43,606 nucleotides of DNA from Lachnospiraceae bacterium (GTDB lineage: Bacteria > Bacillota > Clostridia > Lachnospirales > Lachnospiraceae), in the NCBI GenBank assembly GCA_017442865.1, contig JAFRXK010000021.1, forward strand, positions 1-43,606, written 5' to 3'. Made by a program: the position numbers and the translations under genes. The notes beneath the pieces were generated by a model. That model was not told the DNA's origin. It searched no databases and was given only the letters and a program-made list of their open reading frames with translations. Shown here in pieces: positions 18,191-26,518 of this stretch (positions within the stretch are counted from its first letter, which is position 1; every line of letters begins with the position of its first letter).

Positions 18191-19075
18191 ATGAGTATTA
18201 AGAAGTATGAAGCTTTTTTAAAAATAATTGAAACAGGTTCGCTCTCAAAGGCAGCTAAGGAGCTGAAATGCACACAGTCGGGCATAACGCATATGATAAA
18301 GAGTCTGGAGGACGAATGGGGCTTTCAGATTATGACCAGAAACAAGGCAGGAGTAAAGCTTACTGAAAGGGGACGCGAATTATATCCACTGATACGTGAG
18401 GTTGTGTGGAGCAATGATATTCTGGAGCAGACTGCTGAGAGGTTAAGGAATAAAAATACTTCGGTTATACGAATAGGTACATTTAAAAGCATGGCGGTAA
18501 ACTGGCTGCCGGGCATTATTAAGGAATACCAGAGCACAAATCCGGGAACCGAATTTAAAATCGAGGACGGAGATTATGACGATATCGACAGATGGATTAA
18601 GAATAATGACATAGACATCTGCTTTATTAATATGAATATGAAGCTGGAGTGCAAGTGCATTAAGCTCTGTGATGACAGGCTGCTTGCAGTGCTGCCAAAG
18701 GATCACAGGCTTGCTGATAAAAAAGTATTCCCGGTGGTAGAGTTTGAAAAGGAGCCGGTAATAAGTCTTATTGACAATACAGACCAGGACGCAAGAAATG
18801 TGCTGCTGGCGGCGGGCGTAAGACCGGTATCAAAGCTTAAAACAAAGGACGAATTTGCGATGCTTGCGATGGTGGAAAAGGGCCTGGGCATCTGCATCAT
18901 GCCGGAGCTTGTGCTTATGGGAAGGATGGACAACGTAAAGGTGCTGGAACTTTCACCGAATGCAAAACGTGAAATAGGTCTTGCGATTCCTTCATTTGAA
19001 AATGAAAGGATTGCGGAATTTGCTGCATTTATCGATAAATGGGTCAGGGAAAATTATAAGCCACAGATTTTATAA
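18191..19075 (+). CDS. LysR-family transcriptional regulator
   Basis: A 294-residue LysR regulator. The N-terminal winged helix-turn-helix (about 1-62; TGSLSKAAKELKCTQSGITHMIKSLEDEWG) is followed by a periplasmic-binding-like effector domain (about 90-290; FEIDDGD-like core, PKDHRLADKKVFPV, MVEKGLGICIMPELVL). SD GGAGAGGG lies just upstream of the ATG. It is divergent from putP across an A/T-rich 210-bp region, the usual arrangement for a LysR regulator acting on its neighbour. The effector is unknown. Confidence 0.9.
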   Translation: MSIKKYEAFLKIIETGSLSKAAKELKCTQSGITHMIKSLEDEWGFQIMTRNKAGVKLTERGRELYPLIREVVWSNDILEQTAERLRNKNTSVIRIGTFKSMAVNWLPGIIKEYQSTNPGTEFKIEDGDYDDIDRWIKNNDIDICFINMNMKLECKCIKLCDDRLLAVLPKDHRLADKKVFPVVEFEKEPVISLIDNTDQDARNVLLAAGVRPVSKLKTKDEFAMLAMVEKGLGICIMPELVLMGRMDNVKVLELSPNAKREIGLAIPSFENERIAEFAAFIDKWVRENYKPQIL

Positions 19076-19275
19076 TAAAACGCACATTAAAATATATTAT
19101 CGTTCACTTAATTATATTGATAAATATTGTCATGTGTATTATCATATAACATAACAGCAGTTGATATATTAATGGCTGCTGAGATTGCAGAAGTTAATAG
19201 GTTTGTAACTGCAGATATTTAAGAGGCAGAATATTTTTGCTGACAGAAAAATATAACATAAACGGGAGGATTGTT

Positions 19276-19623
19276 ATGCAGAAAAAAGATATTGCAATGT
19301 GTGTTATTTTATCAATTGTTACCTGTGGCATATACGGCATATATTGGTTTGTAACATTGACTGATGATGTGAATGCGGCTTCGGGTGAGCAGGGGGCGAC
19401 CTCAGGAGGCATTTCGGCACTGCTTACAATAGTTACCTGCGGTATTTACGGTATATACTGGGCATATAAGCAGGGCGAGCGCATTAATAAAGCAAAACAG
19501 CTGCGCGGATTACCGGATGACACCAATACGCCGATTCTTTACCTTATTCTCTATATTGTTGGACTTGGCATTGTGGCAAATGCGATTATGCAGAATGAAT
19601 TGAACCAGCTTATCGAGATGTAA
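19276..19623 (+). CDS. DUF4234 membrane protein
   Basis: A 115-residue protein with two copies of the hallmark VTCGIYGIYW (near 14 and 55), each at a membrane segment, and a third hydrophobic stretch (LYLILYIVGLGIVANAIM). This is the DUF4234 pattern; function unknown. I took the ATG at 19276 because GGGAGGA lies 5 nt before it; the TTG at 19237 has no SD. The 200-nt gap before it holds only A/T-rich sequence and a weak hairpin. A terminator follows at 19661-19698. Confidence 0.82.
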   Translation: MQKKDIAMCVILSIVTCGIYGIYWFVTLTDDVNAASGEQGATSGGISALLTIVTCGIYGIYWAYKQGERINKAKQLRGLPDDTNTPILYLILYIVGLGIVANAIMQNELNQLIEM

Positions 19624-19660
19624 CAGACATTTGCGGAATTAAATAATTGTGGTATAATAG

Positions 19661-19698
19661 GTGCTGCCTAGCTGTAACAGGTTAGGCAGCACATTTTT
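19661..19698 (+). terminator. Terminator after the DUF4234 gene
   Basis: GTGCTGCCTA (19661-19670) pairs perfectly with TAGGCAGCAC (19683-19692) and is followed by ATTTTTG. It lies 38 nt after the stop. A TATAAT at 19653-19658 just before it is probably fortuitous or part of the next gene's promoter. Confidence 0.75.
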
Positions 19699-19750
19699 GC
19701 GCATTTAGAATAATAAGCCGCAGTTTTCAATAGAAATATGCGCGGCTTGG

Positions 19751-21439
19751 ATGTTTCGGAGATTTAGGGCTATGTATGAGTATACGCCGGTGCAATGGCT
19801 GTTGTTTTTTTATGTATATTGTTTTTTGGGATGGTGCTGGGAGACTGCTTTTGTTTCGATAAATAAAAAAAAGTTTGTAAACAGAGGCTTTATGGTCGGA
19901 CCGTGGCTTCCGATTTACGGCTCCGGTGCTGTGGCAGTACTGTGGATAGTGCTTCCGGTCAGGGACAATATTTTTCTGGTATTTTTATTCGGCATGCTTG
20001 CCGCAACTATTCTGGAATATTGTACAGGTACGGTTATGGAGGCTCTTTTTAAGGTGCGGTATTGGGATTATTCAAATCATCCCTTCAACATTAACGGGCA
20101 TGTTTGCCTGCTTTGTTCTCTTGGCTGGGGTGTATTTTCGGTGTTGCTGGCGTATGTGCTTCATCGCCCTGTAGAATTTGTTGTCATGAGTCTTGATGAT
20201 GTTGCACAAAAATGGATAACGGCTGTTATATCGGTGCTTATGTCTATTGACTTTGCCCTGTCCTTCAGGGCCGCTATGGACATTAAAACCGTGCTTGAAA
20301 ATATAACCCAGAGCAATGCGGAAATCAGAAAGCTCAAAAAGAGGCTGGATGTGTTTATCGCTGTTGCGTATGATGACAGCCAGCAGCTTGTTAAAAAGTA
20401 TGATGAAAAGCTTAGCCAGACAAAGCAGATGTACCATGAGCTTTACGAAAATATACGCCAGAAGTTTTCGTTTATTGACAGGGCGAAAAACGGCATAGGC
20501 TGGATAAAAGCATTTTCGTCGGAGGACAGAAAGTTTGAGTATGAGCGTCTGAAGCTTGGCTTTGCATTTATCAACAAATTGAATGAAGAACGTAAGAAAT
20601 ACATCAACGTCTGGGTCAAGCGTATTATCAGAGGCAACCCTGATTTCAATTCTAAAAAATACAGCGCAGCCGTTGAGGAGCTTAAGGATATTATTTTCAG
20701 AAAGAAAAATTCAGATAATGACAAGGAGAATGATACAGTTATGGTTAGAGAGAATTATGCAGACATAAGAAAACGTATAGACGAGGCATGCCTTAGAAGC
20801 GGCAGGAAGCCTTCGGAGGTAACGCTTATTGCGGTCAGCAAGACAAAGCCTGTTGAGATGATTGAGGAGCTGGCTGAGTACGGCGTGGTCGATTTCGGTG
20901 AGAACAAGGTGCAGGAGATGTGCCGCAAAATTGAAGTGATTGATAAGCCTCTTAACTGGCACCTGATAGGACACCTCCAGAGAAACAAGGTAAAGTACAT
21001 TGTGGACAAAGCGTACCTGATACATTCCGTGGATTCCTTAAGGCTTGCAGAGGAAATTCAGAAGGAGGCAGTCAAGGCGGGTGTAGTCTGCCGTGTGCTT
21101 ATCGAGGTAAATATCGGCGGCGAGGAGAGCAAGGACGGCGTATCGGCTGCGGATGCCCCGGAGCTTGTCGAAGAAATATCAAGGCTTTCAAATGTAAAGG
21201 TGGTTGGACTTATGACCGTTGCGCCGCCTGTGGATAATCCTGAGGACAACAGGGTATACTTTGCAGGCATGAAAAAGCTTGCAGAGGATATCAAAGCCAC
21301 GAACCTTCCGAATGTCGAGATGAACGAGCTGTCTATGGGCATGACTGATGATTTTGAGGTCGCTGTTGAAGAGGGCGCAACTATGGTAAGAGTGGGCACC
21401 GCGATATTCGGCGAGAGAGATTATGGAGTGCAGGGGTAG
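19751..21439 (+). CDS. CmpB-like membrane domain fused to YggS-type PLP-binding protein
   Basis: A 562-residue chain with two parts. Residues 1 to about 190 carry five or so membrane helices of the putative ABC-transporter permease family PF06541 (QWLLFFYVYCFLGWCWETAFVSI, NRGFMVGPWLPIYGSGA). A coiled region (about 190-320) follows. The last 232 residues, from VRENYADIRKRIDEAC, are a complete YggS/PLPBP domain (LIAVSKTKPVEMI with the PLP lysine, NWHLIGHLQRNKVK, SMGMTDDFEVAVEEGATMVRVGTAIFG). YggS proteins bind pyridoxal phosphate and buffer its supply. The junction is in frame with no stop. An ATG at 20741 with AAGGAG 12 nt upstream could also give a free YggS protein. The start may be 19751 or the ATG at 19772. 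Confidence 0.85.
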   Translation: MFRRFRAMYEYTPVQWLLFFYVYCFLGWCWETAFVSINKKKFVNRGFMVGPWLPIYGSGAVAVLWIVLPVRDNIFLVFLFGMLAATILEYCTGTVMEALFKVRYWDYSNHPFNINGHVCLLCSLGWGVFSVLLAYVLHRPVEFVVMSLDDVAQKWITAVISVLMSIDFALSFRAAMDIKTVLENITQSNAEIRKLKKRLDVFIAVAYDDSQQLVKKYDEKLSQTKQMYHELYENIRQKFSFIDRAKNGIGWIKAFSSEDRKFEYERLKLGFAFINKLNEERKKYINVWVKRIIRGNPDFNSKKYSAAVEELKDIIFRKKNSDNDKENDTVMVRENYADIRKRIDEACLRSGRKPSEVTLIAVSKTKPVEMIEELAEYGVVDFGENKVQEMCRKIEVIDKPLNWHLIGHLQRNKVKYIVDKAYLIHSVDSLRLAEEIQKEAVKAGVVCRVLIEVNIGGEESKDGVSAADAPELVEEISRLSNVKVVGLMTVAPPVDNPEDNRVYFAGMKKLAEDIKATNLPNVEMNELSMGMTDDFEVAVEEGATMVRVGTAIFGERDYGVQG

Positions 21440-21450
21440 AGCACGCCTGC

Positions 21451-21687
21451 TTCAAAAAAACTATTCCTGTTGTGGGTGGAGTCGTTGGTGGAGGGTTAAC
21501 ATATGCTACATTTAAGCCTTGCTGTTACAGACTAAAAGAGGCATTGCAGGATACAATGCTTAGTAACCCTGAAAATCATAAAGAAACCAAGGAAGAACAG
21601 CAAATATATGAAGATATAAAAAATGGTGTTATTTATGATGTAGAGCCTGAAGATGTTCAGGTTATAGAAGATGATTCAGAAGAATAA
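21451..21687 (+). pseudogene. C-terminal remnant of an EcsC-like protein
   Basis: Reading from 21451, FKKTIPVVGGVVGGGLTYATFKPCCYRLKEALQDTML and a polar acidic tail end at 21687. The IPVVGG-VVGGG turn with a following conserved helix resembles the C-terminus of EcsC-family proteins (recalled, not searched). The homology begins abruptly 12 nt after the YggS stop, in a different frame. The only start is a GTG at 21472, inside the motif and without an SD. I read it as the tail of a gene whose front was deleted. A terminator still follows it. Confidence 0.55.
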
Positions 21688-21697
21688 GACATATTAA

Positions 21698-21740
21698 AGA
21701 CCGGTATTTTCTGCAATATACAGAGTTACCGGTCTGTTTT
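21698..21740 (+). terminator. Terminator after the EcsC-like remnant
   Basis: AGACCGGTA (21698-21706) pairs with TACCGGTCT (21727-21735), followed by GTTTT. It probably also ends the CmpB-YggS transcript. Confidence 0.7.
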
Positions 21741-21766
21741 GTTATTGAAGAAATTTTTTTAAGAAC

Positions 21767-21802
21767 GGTTCTAAACATTACGCCAAAGTAAAGTTTAGAA
21801 CC
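21767..21802. repeat. Stem-loop element, copy 2
   Basis: GGTTCTAAAC (21767-21776) and GTTTAGAACC (21793-21802) form a perfect 10-bp stem with a 16-nt loop ending AAGTAAA. Compared with copy 1 at 106-141, one stem base pair has changed on both sides (C-G to T-A), so pairing is kept. It lies 8 nt beyond the stop of the MATE gene and could act as its 3' end, though no T-tract follows on that strand. Confidence 0.6.
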
Positions 21803-21809
21803 CAAAATA

Positions 21810-23201
21810 CTAGCTTATGTTATAGCCTTCCCCCAGCGGCTTAATCTGTCTCTTATATATTATTACAAAAAATACAACTGACAGCACTGACGCTACAAGC
21901 TCTGCAATCGGGAATGCCGCCCACATGGCGTTGATACCGAGCGTTACCGCGAAGATGTAGGCAAGTGGCAGGATGATGATAAGCTGCCTTGAAAGAGAGA
22001 TTATCATGCTGAACATACCGTTGCCGAGAGCCTGAAATACTGATGAGATTATTACGTTAAAGCCTGTTACTATGAAGCAGAGGCTGATTATTCTTAGAGT
22101 GTAGACTCCGAGCCTTAGCTGCTCATTAGATGCGTTGAAAATTGAAAGCAGTTGTGTTGGCATACACTGGAATATTATAAAGCCGGTGAGCATGTAGGCG
22201 GTTGCGCAGCCGATACTTAAAAGTATGGTGTGGATGATTCTCTTTTTATTGCGGGCACCGTAGTTGAAGGCAATGATAGGAACCATACCATTTACCAGAC
22301 CGAACACCGGCATAAATACGAAGCTTTGAAGCTTAAAGTAAATGCCGTAAACTGATACGCCTGTGGAGGATTTGAGCACCTTGAGAAGTATCATATTTAA
22401 ACCAAAGTTCAAAATCGAACCGATTGCGGACATAATTGTAGCAGGAACGCCTACTGCAAGAATTTGCCTGATGACAAATTTATCAGGCTTAAAGCCGCGA
22501 AAAGTAAGCTTTAATTCCTTATTAATTTTGAGATTGAATATTAATGCGAGGCACATTGCGCATATCTGGCCTGTCACCGTGGCGATGGCGGCGCCCCTTG
22601 TGCCCATTGCCGGAAGCCCGAAATAACCGAAGATAAATATAGGGTCGAGAATAATATTTATGATTGCGCCGATGCTCTGAGAAATCATTGTATAGAATGA
22701 ATGTCCGGTTGATTGCAGCAGCCTTTCAAAGGTAATCTGCAAAAACATGCCGAAGCAAAATATTGTGCAGATGGAGAGATAGTTTGTTCCGTACGAAACA
22801 ATTGTTTCGTCAGAGGTCTGCGCCGTGAAAAATGTTCTGGTGAAGAAAAGACCGAAAATAAAAAACACAATAATTCCGATGACTGCAATAAAAATACCGT
22901 TTAATGCGGCGGCATTTGCCCTTTCATAATTTTTCTCACCGAGGCTTTTTGACAAAAGCGCATTGATGCCGACTGCCATACCTGTAGAAAGTGCAATCAT
23001 GAGATTCTGAATCGGGAATGACATTGAAAGCGCACTGACTGCATTTTCATTTATCTGGGCAACAAAATATGTATCGACTACATTATAAAATGCCTGAACA
23101 AGCATGGAAATAATCATTGGCATTGCCATTACAAATAGCAGATGCGGTATATTCATGTAGCCCATTTTGTTTGGTGCCGGTGTCGTTCTGTTAGATTCCA
23201 T
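21810..23201 (-). CDS. MATE-family efflux transporter
   Basis: A 463-residue transporter with 12 predicted membrane helices in two homologous halves. The start (NIPHLLFVMAMPMIISMLVQAFYNVVDTYFVAQI) and the stretch ALSTGMAVGINALLSKSLGEKNYERAN are typical of MATE proteins of Firmicutes (DinF/MepA-like branch). Such proteins export cationic drugs or metabolites using sodium or protons. SD GGAGG lies 7 nt before the ATG. It is transcribed alone, divergent from purH. Substrate not predictable. Confidence 0.9.
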   Translation of the reverse strand: MESNRTTPAPNKMGYMNIPHLLFVMAMPMIISMLVQAFYNVVDTYFVAQINENAVSALSMSFPIQNLMIALSTGMAVGINALLSKSLGEKNYERANAAALNGIFIAVIGIIVFFIFGLFFTRTFFTAQTSDETIVSYGTNYLSICTIFCFGMFLQITFERLLQSTGHSFYTMISQSIGAIINIILDPIFIFGYFGLPAMGTRGAAIATVTGQICAMCLALIFNLKINKELKLTFRGFKPDKFVIRQILAVGVPATIMSAIGSILNFGLNMILLKVLKSSTGVSVYGIYFKLQSFVFMPVFGLVNGMVPIIAFNYGARNKKRIIHTILLSIGCATAYMLTGFIIFQCMPTQLLSIFNASNEQLRLGVYTLRIISLCFIVTGFNVIISSVFQALGNGMFSMIISLSRQLIIILPLAYIFAVTLGINAMWAAFPIAELVASVLSVVFFVIIYKRQIKPLGEGYNIS

Positions 23202-23371
23202 GGTGTAACCTCCGTGAATTTAAGAAAATATCATTTTGCTGCAATAAATAAAGAACAAATGCTGATGAAATAAAAGCATTGCAGTAATGTTATAGTAAAG
23301 GCTGATACTGTAATTGTCAATTAGAACTTAAAAGACTATTGCAAATAATAAAATCTTATTATAAAATAAAA

Positions 23372-23445
23372 GCGTGCCACGCAACTGGCGGAAAGCAGGA
23401 GCACCTGCAGGGAGCGTGGATAGTTTTGAGCCGACCGCCTGGGCA
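23372..23445 (+). ncRNA. ZTP riboswitch (pfl motif)
   Basis: Upstream of purH, GCGTGCCACGC / ACTGGCG at about 23372-23390 forms the first paired domain. The 3' domain GGGAGCGTGG ... GCCGACCGCCTGGGC (23410-23444) carries the conserved pfl core and pseudoknot strand. This class binds ZMP/ZTP, the purine intermediate that builds up when 10-formyl-THF is short. AICAR (ZMP) is the substrate of the gene it controls. Its 3' strand (CGCCTG) is also the left arm of the terminator at 23436-23473, so ligand binding should block termination. Confidence 0.9.
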
Positions 23446-23473
23446 ATCCTATATGGGTTACTCAGGCGTTTTT
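23436..23473 (+). terminator. Riboswitch-controlled terminator before purH
   Basis: CGCCTGGG (23436-23443) pairs with CTCAGGCG (23461-23468) with one G-U. An inner AATCC/GGGTT helix and TTTTT (23469-23473) follow. The left arm overlaps the riboswitch pseudoknot strand, giving mutually exclusive folds: ligand-bound on, ligand-free terminated. Confidence 0.85.
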
Positions 23474-23507
23474 GTACCCGTAGGATTATAAGAAAAGGAG
23501 AATTCAG

Positions 23508-25058
23508 ATGAGAGCTTTAATAAGTGTATCAGACAAAACAGGTATTGTTGAGCTTGCAAAGGGGCTTACTGCATTAGGCGTAGAAATCATTTCTACAGGC
23601 GGAACCTACAAAAAGCTGAAGTCGGAGGGCGTGGACGCTATTGAGATTTCAGAGCTTACAGGCTTCCCGGAGTGCCTTGACGGACGTGTAAAGACACTTC
23701 ATCCAATTGTACATGCCGGACTTTTAGCTATGCGTTCAAAGCCGGAGCATATGCAGCAGCTTAAGGATTTAGGCATTGAGACAATTGATATGGTAATTGT
23801 AAACCTTTATCCATTCAAGGCTACTATTATGAAGGAGGGCGTTACAAGAGATGACGCCGTAGAGAATATTGATATCGGCGGACCGACAATGCTTCGTGCC
23901 GCAGCAAAGAATTATCAGGATGTTGCAGTTGTTGTTGACCCTAGAGATTATGAGACAGTTCTTACAGAGCTTAAGGAAAATGGCAGCGTATCACTTGAAA
24001 CAAAGTTCTACCTCATGCAGAAGGTATTCATGCACACATCAAATTACGATACGATGATTGCAGATTACTTAAAGAAGGAGCGTGGAGACTTTTCACTTCC
24101 TGAGACACTTACAATGACATTTGAGAAGGTTCAGGATATGCGTTACGGCGAGAATCCGCACCAGCAGGCAGCATTCTACCGCGAGGTGGGTAAGCAGGTC
24201 GGCTCACTTGTAGATGCAAAGCAGTACAACGGCAAGGAGCTTTCATTTAACAATATTAACGATACAAATGGCGCTTTAGAGCTTCTTAAGGAGTTTACAG
24301 AGCCTACAGTTGTAGCCTGCAAGCATGGAAATCCTTGTGGCGTAGGCAGCGCAGACACTATCGAGGAGGCATGGACAAAGGCATACAATGCTGACAAGAC
24401 TTCAATCTTTGGCGGAATCGTTGTTTTAAACCGCGAGGTAACTGCCGAAATCGCAGAGCAGATGAAGGAAATCTTCCTTGAGGTTATCGTTGCTCCTTCA
24501 TACACAGAAGAGGCGCTTGCAATTCTTTGCGAGAAGAAGAATGTACGTGTACTTGAGCTTAAGGACATTGAAGTTCCTCAGAAGGCTACAGCTCTTGATT
24601 TAAAGAAGGTAAATGGTGGACTTATCGTTCAGACAATCGACAGCAAGCTCATCGGCGACGAGCTCAAGGTTGTTACAAAGACAGCTCCTACACCACAGCA
24701 GATGGAGGATTTACTCTTTGCATGGAAGGTTGTAAAGTTCACTAAGTCAAATGGTATCGCAGTTGCTAAGAATAAGCAGTCGGTTGGTATCGGACCTGGT
24801 CAGGTAAACCGTATCTGGGCTACAAAGCAGTGCTTCGAGCATGCAGCAGAGCTTATCGGCGAGGACGCAACAAAGGGCGCAGTAATGGCGTCAGACGCAT
24901 TCTTCCCATTCCCTGACTGTGTTGAGGCTGCTCACGAGGCAGGCATCACAGCAATTATCCAGCCGGGCGGAGCTATGAGAGACCAGATGTCAATTGACAA
25001 GTGTGATGAGTATGGCATCGCCATGGTATTCACAGGAATGAGACATTTTAAGCATTAA
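23508..25058 (+). CDS. purH: Bifunctional AICAR transformylase / IMP cyclohydrolase
   Basis: A 516-residue enzyme of normal length catalysing the last two steps of purine synthesis: formylation of AICAR with 10-formyl-THF, then ring closure to IMP. The N-terminal cyclohydrolase domain (about 1-140) has [26 protein letters not shown] and NLYPF. The C-terminal transformylase domain has [26 protein letters not shown] and [22 protein letters not shown] precedes the ATG. It is a single-gene unit: a ZTP riboswitch with terminator stands before it and a strong terminator after it, so transcription should follow ZMP/ZTP levels. Confidence 0.97.
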   Translation: MRALISVSDKTGIVELAKGLTALGVEIISTGGTYKKLKSEGVDAIEISELTGFPECLDGRVKTLHPIVHAGLLAMRSKPEHMQQLKDLGIETIDMVIVNLYPFKATIMKEGVTRDDAVENIDIGGPTMLRAAAKNYQDVAVVVDPRDYETVLTELKENGSVSLETKFYLMQKVFMHTSNYDTMIADYLKKERGDFSLPETLTMTFEKVQDMRYGENPHQQAAFYREVGKQVGSLVDAKQYNGKELSFNNINDTNGALELLKEFTEPTVVACKHGNPCGVGSADTIEEAWTKAYNADKTSIFGGIVVLNREVTAEIAEQMKEIFLEVIVAPSYTEEALAILCEKKNVRVLELKDIEVPQKATALDLKKVNGGLIVQTIDSKLIGDELKVVTKTAPTPQQMEDLLFAWKVVKFTKSNGIAVAKNKQSVGIGPGQVNRIWATKQCFEHAAELIGEDATKGAVMASDAFFPFPDCVEAAHEAGITAIIQPGGAMRDQMSIDKCDEYGIAMVFTGMRHFKH

Positions 25059-25072
25059 ATATATGCATTAAA

Positions 25073-25109
25073 ACAAAGTACCAAAAGCCGAGGCTTTTGG
25101 TACTTTGTT
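25073..25109. terminator. Terminator after purH
   Basis: ACAAAGTACCAAAAGCC (25073-25089) and GGCTTTTGGTACTTTGT (25092-25108) form a nearly continuous 15-17-bp palindrome ending in T-rich sequence, 14 nt after the purH stop. Confidence 0.85.
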
Positions 25110-25188
25110 TATTGCATGATTTTATATAGTTAAGTGTATGAAAGAAAACTATAGCATTATATCAATATTAAAAAGACATGGAGGATAT

Positions 25189-26382
25189 ATGGAGTACTGC
25201 ATTGCCACAGATAACGATAAAGAAGAAATAATTGAATTTATTAATAAGGTATTTGAATTTCCAGCAAAGAACCTGGACTTTAGAACCTTAATTCCAAAGG
25301 TTTATGGTGATGATAAAGGGGTAAATGAGATTCATCATTTGGTGAAGGAGGATGGTAAGATAGCCGCGGTTATAGCTGTATACGAAAGGGAATACCGGAT
25401 TGGAGACCGCCGGCTTAAAACAGGTTATATCGGCAGTGTAAGCGTTGATACTGACAAGCGTGGCAAAGGCTACATGAAGCTTCTTATGAAGAAGGCAGAA
25501 GAGGCAATGCGGGAAAAAGGTATCAGTCTGGCAATGCTTTCAGGTGACAGGAACCGATATGGATATTTTGGCTATGAGGTAGGAGGACTGCGCTTAAAAT
25601 TTGAATTTGAAAAACGTAATATTACGCATACGATTGGCTGGGGCTTGGATGAAGTTCAGCTTGTCCAGATTAATGATACAGATGGGATAAATGATGATAT
25701 TTACAGCTTGTATGAAAAAGGCAGGGTTTGTGCGTGTATGAGAGATGAGTTTTATGAGAGGTCACTTACATGGGACAGTATTTTATACGCTGTAAAAAAT
25801 GGTGAGAAGACCATGGGGTATGTTGTAACCTCAAAGGATCATTATCTTGTAAGAGAGATAGAACTTAATGATTGGAGTTTTCTGTTGAGCGTAATAAGAA
25901 GTCTTATGATTATGGGCGGAAAAGAGCAGCTTGTAGTTTATACTCTTACGTGGGAATATGAAAAAAATATGGCGATGCAGCAGGCATGCGAACAATATGC
26001 AATTTTGCCGGCTTGCTCATATAAGGTGCTGGATTATAAGAAGACAATCGAGGCTTTGCTTGCATTACAGATGGAATGTGGAAAGGTTTCTGATGATATA
26101 TTTACTATAGAAATTGATGGTCGCTGTTGTTACAGGATTGAAGTAAATGACGGAAATGTTCAGGTGAATGAAATTGCTTATGCCAAAGCAAATAAAGAGA
26201 CAGCAGATAATTTTAGGACAGTGAATATTTTTGAAACGCCGGATATTACAGTAAGTGGGAGAGCCTTTATAAGTGCATTTATGTCGCCTGCGTATTATCT
26301 GTATGAGAAAAAAGCAAAAAGAGCATATCCAACGGGGTGGTTGCCGTTTGTTTTTGCACCGGCAATTGTGGATGAATTTTAG
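25189..26382 (+). CDS. GNAT-family N-acetyltransferase (Eis-like layout)
   Basis: A 397-residue protein. The N-terminal GNAT domain (about 1-150) has the acetyl-CoA loop RGKGYMKLLMKKAEEAM and the downstream SGDRNRYGYFGYE. A second GNAT-like region and a C-terminal domain (from about 290; CCYRIEVNDGNVQVNEI) resemble the SCP2-like tail of Eis-type enhanced-survival acetyltransferases. Substrate unknown. I chose the ATG at 25189, which has GGAGG 4 nt upstream, over the one at 25138, which has none. It is a monocistron between two terminators. Confidence 0.8.
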   Translation: MEYCIATDNDKEEIIEFINKVFEFPAKNLDFRTLIPKVYGDDKGVNEIHHLVKEDGKIAAVIAVYEREYRIGDRRLKTGYIGSVSVDTDKRGKGYMKLLMKKAEEAMREKGISLAMLSGDRNRYGYFGYEVGGLRLKFEFEKRNITHTIGWGLDEVQLVQINDTDGINDDIYSLYEKGRVCACMRDEFYERSLTWDSILYAVKNGEKTMGYVVTSKDHYLVREIELNDWSFLLSVIRSLMIMGGKEQLVVYTLTWEYEKNMAMQQACEQYAILPACSYKVLDYKKTIEALLALQMECGKVSDDIFTIEIDGRCCYRIEVNDGNVQVNEIAYAKANKETADNFRTVNIFETPDITVSGRAFISAFMSPAYYLYEKKAKRAYPTGWLPFVFAPAIVDEF

Positions 26383-26430
26383 AAAAATTATGTTATTATA
26401 GATGAAATAAATTATGACAGATAAAAAATT

Positions 26431-26470
26431 AAGTTAAAATCCCGATTTCGGGATTTTAACTTGATTTTTT
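26431..26470 (+). terminator. Terminator after the acetyltransferase gene
   Basis: AAGTTAAAATCCCGA (26431-26445) pairs perfectly with TCGGGATTTTAACTT (26448-26462), followed by GATTTTTT. It separates the acetyltransferase from the AAA ATPase gene. Confidence 0.85.
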
Positions 26471-26518
26471 TATGGTTATATTCTATAATGAAAGCAGATA
26501 AGAAGTGGGGTGATTTAA

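Noticed and set aside
19631..19658. TTGCGG-16-TATAAT as promoter of a small RNA
   Set aside because: The start site would lie inside the left arm of the terminator hairpin, so the RNA could not fold it. It could at best be a promoter for the next gene.
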